Shown piece by piece: positions 6,580-9,554 of a DNA stretch of 9,554 nt (position 1 is the stretch's first letter; every line of letters starts with the position of its first letter). This stretch comes from Actinomycetota bacterium. GTDB lineage: Bacteria > Actinomycetota > Actinomycetes > Actinomycetales > Angustibacteraceae. Position numbers and translations under genes: made by a program. The notes under the pieces were generated by a model. The model was given only the letters and a program-made list of their open reading frames with translations, was not told where the DNA came from and ran no database searches. The stretch is taken from contig JACMOY010000335.1 in the NCBI GenBank assembly GCA_014377795.1, positions 1-9,554 of the forward strand, in the 5' to 3' direction.

Positions 6580-6969
6580 TCAGTGCGGGTGCGGGTGGGG
6601 GTGGGACGTCGGTTTCGGGACGGCGTCCCCGGCCCGCAGGGGCGCCTTCTCGAACTGGCCCTCGTGCGCCAGCCCCGGCCGGGTGTCGCCGCGCAGCTCG
6701 GGGTGACGGGCCTCGAGGTCGCGCCGCTGGTCGGCGGTGCGGCGCAGCGAGGTCACGTAGTCGCGGTCACCGCGGTGGGTGCCCTCCGAGGCCTGGGCCA
6801 CCAGCGGGGCGGAGGGGGGCTCCCGACGGGCCGCCGCACCACCGATCCCGAAGGACGACGGCACCTTGCGGGTCGCGCCGCCGCAGGCGCACACCGGCAG
6901 CGACGCGGTGAACGACTGCACCACCTCGAAGCGGTGGCCCTGATCGCAGGTCAGCTCGTAGATGGGCAC
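6580..6969 (-). CDS. FmdB-like zinc-ribbon protein with His-Pro tail
   Basis: The 129-residue protein begins MPIYELTCDQGHRFEVVQSFTAS, the FmdB/CxxC zinc-ribbon N-terminus. Candidate metal ligands are Cys8 and His12 of the CDQGH knuckle and Cys27/Cys29 of VCACGG. The second knuckle is C-x-C rather than the usual CPxC. From about residue 45 the protein is hydrophilic and unlike the family core, ending in HPHPHPH (123-129). The GTG at 6969 is chosen because the family always begins MP(I/T)YE. It lies 4 bp after the stop of the HOT-like gene with no clear ribosome site, so translation is probably coupled to that gene. FmdB proteins are mostly of unknown or suspected regulatory function. Here a metal-related role in the operon is possible but unproven. 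Confidence 0.82.
   Translation of the reverse strand: MPIYELTCDQGHRFEVVQSFTASLPVCACGGATRKVPSSFGIGGAAARREPPSAPLVAQASEGTHRGDRDYVTSLRRTADQRRDLEARHPELRGDTRPGLAHEGQFEKAPLRAGDAVPKPTSHPHPHPH
6583..6606 (-). repeat. Hexamer repeat encoding the His-Pro tail
   Basis: On the plus strand the DNA runs as four hexamers: GTGCGG, GTGCGG, GTGGGG, GTGGGA. On the coding (minus) strand these give alternating His and Pro codons at the extreme C-terminus of the FmdB-like protein. Its length could vary between strains by slippage. Confidence 0.75.
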
Positions 6970-6973
6970 GGGG

Positions 6974-8245
6974 TCACCAGTTCTCGACCGAGCGGCGGAA
7001 GATCCCGGCGAGGTCGTCGCCGTCCACCGGGCGCGGGCTGGTGGCCAGCAGCCGTTGCTGCTTCAGCGATCCCTCGACGAGGGCGCCGATGTCGCCCTCG
7101 TCGTAGCCGACCGCCCCGATGCCGTTCGGGATGCCGATGTCGCGCATCACCGCAGCCAGGACGTCGGGCAGCTGGTCGGCGGGGTCCTTGGACGTCGGGG
7201 CGTCCGGCGCCAGCAGCGTCGCGGCCCGCAGGTGCCGCTCCGGCGAGGCCTCGAAGGTGAACCGGAACGACTCGGGCGCCGTCAGCGACACCGACATGCC
7301 GTGGGGCACCATCGGCTCGTCGTGCGGGTAGTCCCTGGGGTAGAAGTCTTTGACCTGACCCGCGATCGGGTACGCGTTGGAGTGCGGGATGTGCACGCCG
7401 GCGTTGCCGAACCCCATGCCCGCGAACGTCGCCGCCATCGCCATCGCCGCGCGCGACTCGCGGTCGTCGCCGTCGTGCACGGCGAGCCGGAAGGCCTTCG
7501 ACATCAGCTGCAGCGCCTTCTCGGACCACATGTCGGCGATCGGGTTGGAGCCGCAGTACGGCACCCGCTCGGCCGGCTGCTTGCGCTCGAACGAGGTGTA
7601 GGGCCGCGCGGTGTAGCTCTCGAGGGCGTGGCACAGGATGTCCATGCCGGACGCCGCGGTGACCCCGGCCGGCTGGGTCATCGTCAGGTCGGGGTCGATG
7701 ACGGCCATCACCGGGCGCAGTCGCGCATGGCTGATCCCCGTCTTGACCTTCAGGGCCAGCACGTCCAGGACGCAGATGGTCGTGGACTCCGACCCCGTGC
7801 CGGTGGTGGTGGGCACGGCGACCAGCGGCTTGAGCGGCCCGGTGGGCGCCTTGCCACCACCGACGGGCTTGTTGATGTAGTCCATCAGCTCGCCCTCGCA
7901 CGAGGTCATCAGGTTGATGGCCTTCGCGGTGTCGATGGCCGAGCCACCGCCGACGGCGACGAACCCGTCGAACGGACGCCGCGAGCGGGCGTCGTCGATG
8001 GCGGCCTGCAGGCTCGTGTCGGTGGGCTCGACGTGCGCCTGGTCGTACACCTCGGCCTCGACGCCGAAGCTGCGGATCCGCACCGCCACCCGCTCGGGCA
8101 GGCCCGTCGCGGCGACCCCGGGGTCGGTGACGACGAGCACCCGCGTGACCCCGAGCTGAGCCAGGTCGTACCCGATCTCGTCGCTGGCGCCGGCGCCGAA
8201 CTTCAGCTGCGGCGCGCCGTACGTGAAGATCGTCTCGCTGCTCAC
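6974..8245 (-). CDS. Iron-containing alcohol dehydrogenase, hydroxyacid-oxoacid transhydrogenase (HOT/ADHFE1)-like
   Basis: The 423-residue group III (iron) alcohol dehydrogenase has cofactor-loop VGGGSAIDTAK (98-108) and the PTTTGTGSE motif (145-153). By alignment from memory to this fold, the iron ligands would be Asp202 and His206 (SGMDILCHALESYT), His288 (GVHIPHSNAYP) and His315 (VPHGMSV). Segments LLKP-like PLKPLVAVPTTTGTGSE, CGSNPIADMW, FAGMGFGNAGVH and PERHLRAA closely parallel animal HOT. That enzyme oxidises 4-hydroxybutyrate to succinate semialdehyde while reducing 2-oxoglutarate to D-2-hydroxyglutarate, with NAD(H) kept bound. Tyr292 stands where FucO-type enzymes have a catalytic His. 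The GTG start (8245-8243) overlaps the lactonase stop as GTGA. The coupled lactonase suggests its substrate is a ring-opened lactone. It could instead be an ordinary NAD-dependent 4-hydroxybutyrate dehydrogenase (AttL/BlcB-like). Confidence 0.88.
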   Translation of the reverse strand: MSSETIFTYGAPQLKFGAGASDEIGYDLAQLGVTRVLVVTDPGVAATGLPERVAVRIRSFGVEAEVYDQAHVEPTDTSLQAAIDDARSRRPFDGFVAVGGGSAIDTAKAINLMTSCEGELMDYINKPVGGGKAPTGPLKPLVAVPTTTGTGSESTTICVLDVLALKVKTGISHARLRPVMAVIDPDLTMTQPAGVTAASGMDILCHALESYTARPYTSFERKQPAERVPYCGSNPIADMWSEKALQLMSKAFRLAVHDGDDRESRAAMAMAATFAGMGFGNAGVHIPHSNAYPIAGQVKDFYPRDYPHDEPMVPHGMSVSLTAPESFRFTFEASPERHLRAATLLAPDAPTSKDPADQLPDVLAAVMRDIGIPNGIGAVGYDEGDIGALVEGSLKQQRLLATSPRPVDGDDLAGIFRRSVENW

Positions 8246-9057
8246 GCGTAGAAGCCTTCCGGGCTGGTGCGCATGGTCTGCATCTGCGCGGCGTCGTGGC
8301 CGAAGACCACCGTGGCGTTCGACTCCTGCGCGATGCCGCGGATCTTCTCGACCGAGGCGTACCAGGCGGACAGGTCGTTGACGATCGCAGCCGGCGTCGC
8401 GGGCGGGCCGAAGGAGTCGCCCATGTAGACCGCGTCCGAGGTGAAGATCATCGAGCCGGTCTCGGGCAGGTCGACCTTCATCGACATCGTGCCGACGGTG
8501 TGACCGGGCGCCTCGATCAGCGTCACGCCGGGCAGCAGCTCGGTGTCGCCGTCCACGGTCTGCCAGTCGATGCCCGCGTAGTCCGACAGCAGGTGGGCAC
8601 CGTTGAACGCGCCCTCGTAGCCGAACGCGAACTCCTTCTCCTTGGCGTTGACGACCATCGTGGCGTTCGTGCCCTTGAACATCCCCGCGTTGCCCGCGTG
8701 GTCGAAGTGCAGGTGCGACAGGACGACGTAGTCGATCTCGTCGAGGCCGACGCCGAGCTGCTGCAGCCGCGAGTCCAGGTACTGCTGCTCGGTGACCTGG
8801 TCGTAGGGGAAGAAGTCCTGCAGCCCGGTCGGCTCCCAGCGGGTCTGCCAGTCCCGCGGGCAGCTGGTGTCCCACAGCAGCTTGCCCTCGGGGGTCTCGA
8901 CGAGCACGCAGTGCGTCGTGCACGGGTACCACTCGACCGGCTTGTCCTTGTCGGCGACCGGCCGGATGCTTCGACCGGGCTTGAGCAGCAGCCAGGTCAG
9001 GTCGCAGCTCATCGCGCCACAGTCGAGCACGTGCAGCTTGCTGGGCCCAGCGCTCAC
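8242..9057 (-). CDS. Metallo-beta-lactamase-fold lactonase (AiiA/AttM-like)
   Basis: The 271-residue dinuclear-metal hydrolase has SHLHFDHAG with His115, His117, Asp119 and His120. The other expected ligands are His186 (APGHT), Asp208 (TSDAVYMGD) and His254 (FGHD). Tyr211, three residues after Asp208, matches the catalytic-site Tyr194 of the lactonase AiiA. Ligand spacing follows AiiA (104/106/108/109, 169, 191, 235) with small offsets. The family opens N-acyl-homoserine lactones or, as in Agrobacterium AttM/BlcC, gamma-butyrolactone to 4-hydroxybutyrate. The GTG at 9057 has GGAGG (plus-strand 9064-9068) 6 bp upstream and is preferred to an in-frame ATG at 9108. No signal peptide is seen, so it is cytosolic. 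It leads the operon, overlaps the HOT-like gene by 4 bp, and faces a divergent FAD oxidase. The exact lactone is unknown. Confidence 0.88.
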   Translation of the reverse strand: MSAGPSKLHVLDCGAMSCDLTWLLLKPGRSIRPVADKDKPVEWYPCTTHCVLVETPEGKLLWDTSCPRDWQTRWEPTGLQDFFPYDQVTEQQYLDSRLQQLGVGLDEIDYVVLSHLHFDHAGNAGMFKGTNATMVVNAKEKEFAFGYEGAFNGAHLLSDYAGIDWQTVDGDTELLPGVTLIEAPGHTVGTMSMKVDLPETGSMIFTSDAVYMGDSFGPPATPAAIVNDLSAWYASVEKIRGIAQESNATVVFGHDAAQMQTMRTSPEGFYA

Positions 9058-9085
9058 GGGAGACCTCCGGTCGTGGTGGGGCGCC

Positions 9086-9106
9086 GCACTGCGCCCGGCA
9101 CTGCGC
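9086..9106 (-). repeat. Direct repeat at the lactonase transcription start, possible operator
   Basis: GCACTGCGC occurs at 9086-9094 and again at 9098-9106, separated by 3 bp (12-bp period, about one helical turn). It lies immediately downstream of the candidate -10 and upstream of the ribosome site of the lactonase gene, a position suited to a repressor. No regulator gene adjoins it within the window. Confidence 0.5.
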
Positions 9107-9136
9107 ACCGTCCCCCGCCGCCAGCGACGGTGTCAA
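9107..9136 (-). promoter_or_regulatory. Candidate promoter of lactonase-HOT-FmdB operon
   Basis: On the minus strand TTGACA (9136-9131) is a perfect -35 box. After 18 bp comes GACGGT (9112-9107), a weak -10 retaining A2 and T6. The predicted start near 9100 gives a 5' leader of about 43 bases that contains the GGAGG ribosome site. Confidence 0.5.
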
Positions 9137-9194
9137 GAGGTGCGGGCCGGCGTCCAGAACGCGCCCGGGACACCACCTGCGCAACGGCCCTGCG

Positions 9195-9200
9195 TACGCT
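9195..9200 (+). promoter_or_regulatory. Candidate -10 box for a leaderless FAD-oxidase mRNA
   Basis: TACGCT fits TAnnnT and ends 7 bp before the GTG at 9208, the spacing expected if transcription begins at the start codon. No Shine-Dalgarno sequence precedes the GTG, which agrees with a leaderless transcript. No convincing -35 is seen. Confidence 0.45.
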
Positions 9201-9207
9201 CGACTGG

Positions 9208-9554
9208 GTGACCGCCTCCGTGGCCCTGCCGACCGCCGAGGGTGCCGCGACCCTTCCCGAGCTGGCCCCCGCGCTGCGGGCGGCGGGCGTCAGCGGCGTC
9301 GACGAGACCCCGCTGCGGCGCTCGCTGTACTCCTCGGACGCGTCGCTGTACCGCGTGCAGCCGCAGGTGGTCGTCGTCCCCCGGCACGTCGACGAGCTGG
9401 ACGCCGCGCTCGCCGTCGCGCGCACGCACGGCACCTCGCTGACCATGCGGGGGCCGGGGACGCCGATCGCGGGCAACGCGGGCGGCCCCGGGGTGGTCGT
9501 CGACGTCAGCCGTCACCTGCACCGCATCGTCGAGGTCGACCCCGACGCCGCGAC
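9208..9554 (+). CDS. FAD-binding oxidase (FAD_binding_4; D-lactate/D-2-hydroxyglutarate dehydrogenase type), N-terminal part
   Basis: The frame stays open to the window edge, giving 115 residues of a longer protein. LRRSLYSSDASLYRVQPQVVVVPR (about 37-60) and SLTMRGPGTPIAGNAGGPGVVVDVSR (about 77-102) form the start of a PCMH-type FAD domain. The G-x-GT-x3-G-NA loop there contacts the FAD pyrophosphate. The SLYSSDASLYR opening is typical of large proteins that fuse this domain to a C-terminal Fe-S (CCG) domain and include E. coli YdiJ, a D-2-hydroxyglutarate dehydrogenase. The missing C-terminus means that fusion is not confirmed. GTG at 9208 is chosen because family homology begins soon after and a -10-like box lies 7 bp upstream; GTG at 9220 is an alternative. 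It is divergent from the lactonase-HOT operon, which hints at shared control. Confidence 0.85.
   Translation, partial: MTASVALPTAEGAATLPELAPALRAAGVSGVDETPLRRSLYSSDASLYRVQPQVVVVPRHVDELDAALAVARTHGTSLTMRGPGTPIAGNAGGPGVVVDVSRHLHRIVEVDPDAA

Noticed and set aside
6962..8251. A 429-codon plus-strand open frame opposite the HOT-like gene
   Set aside because: It is antisense to a gene with complete iron-dehydrogenase motifs. The translation is low-complexity and resembles no family.
7829..8985. CTTGAG sequences at 7829-7834 and 8980-8985 as HspR HAIR half-sites
   Set aside because: Neither has the matching CTCAAG arm at the required spacing, and both lie inside coding sequence.
9058..9108. A longer lactonase starting at an ATG at 9108
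   Set aside because: The added 17 residues would cover the ribosome site and the repeat region. GTG at 9057 has GGAGG at ideal distance, and the family homology starts after it.

Overview
The window is very GC-rich DNA, with most third codon positions G or C. It comes from an actinobacterium. The main reason is the order dnaK-grpE-dnaJ-hspR, which is typical of that phylum. The zinc-finger-less DnaJ and the WHG-type TetR regulator would fit a Micrococcales member (for example Intrasporangiaceae or Dermacoccaceae). That finer placement is inference only.

Region 1 (1-2248, + strand) is the chaperone operon: the last 43 codons of dnaK, then grpE (ATGA overlap), a class B dnaJ, and hspR, the autoregulatory heat-shock repressor. 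The controlling promoter and HAIR operator must lie upstream of dnaK, outside the window. Region 2 (2315-2908, +) is a monocistronic DinB/MDMPI-fold protein. A strong two-part hairpin follows it (2918-2967) and separates it from minus-strand genes.

Region 3 (about 2960-6572) holds a TetR regulator and a Bar/Pat-like N-acetyltransferase on the minus strand (ATGA overlap). They are divergent from a 12-TM MMPL transporter on the plus strand. The 48-bp intergenic space carries a TGACAGT-N10-ACTGTCA palindrome whose two arms also look like the -35 boxes of the two opposing promoters. Beyond the acetyltransferase lies a short out-of-frame remnant of an aldo/keto reductase gene.

Region 4 (6580-9554) is the most interesting. 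A minus-strand operon runs from an AiiA/AttM-type metallo-beta-lactamase-fold lactonase, through an iron-dependent hydroxyacid-oxoacid transhydrogenase (HOT-like, GTGA overlap), to an FmdB-like zinc-ribbon protein with a His-Pro tail. Divergent from it starts an FAD-binding oxidase (FAD_binding_4), cut by the window edge. Its N-terminus resembles large FAD/Fe-S oxidases that include D-2-hydroxyglutarate dehydrogenases. Read together, this suggests a lactone-degradation cassette. The lactonase opens gamma-butyrolactone (or a related lactone), HOT oxidises the 4-hydroxyacid by passing the hydride to 2-oxoglutarate, and the oxidase recycles the resulting D-2-hydroxyglutarate. The protein families are well supported by motifs; the joint pathway is inference.
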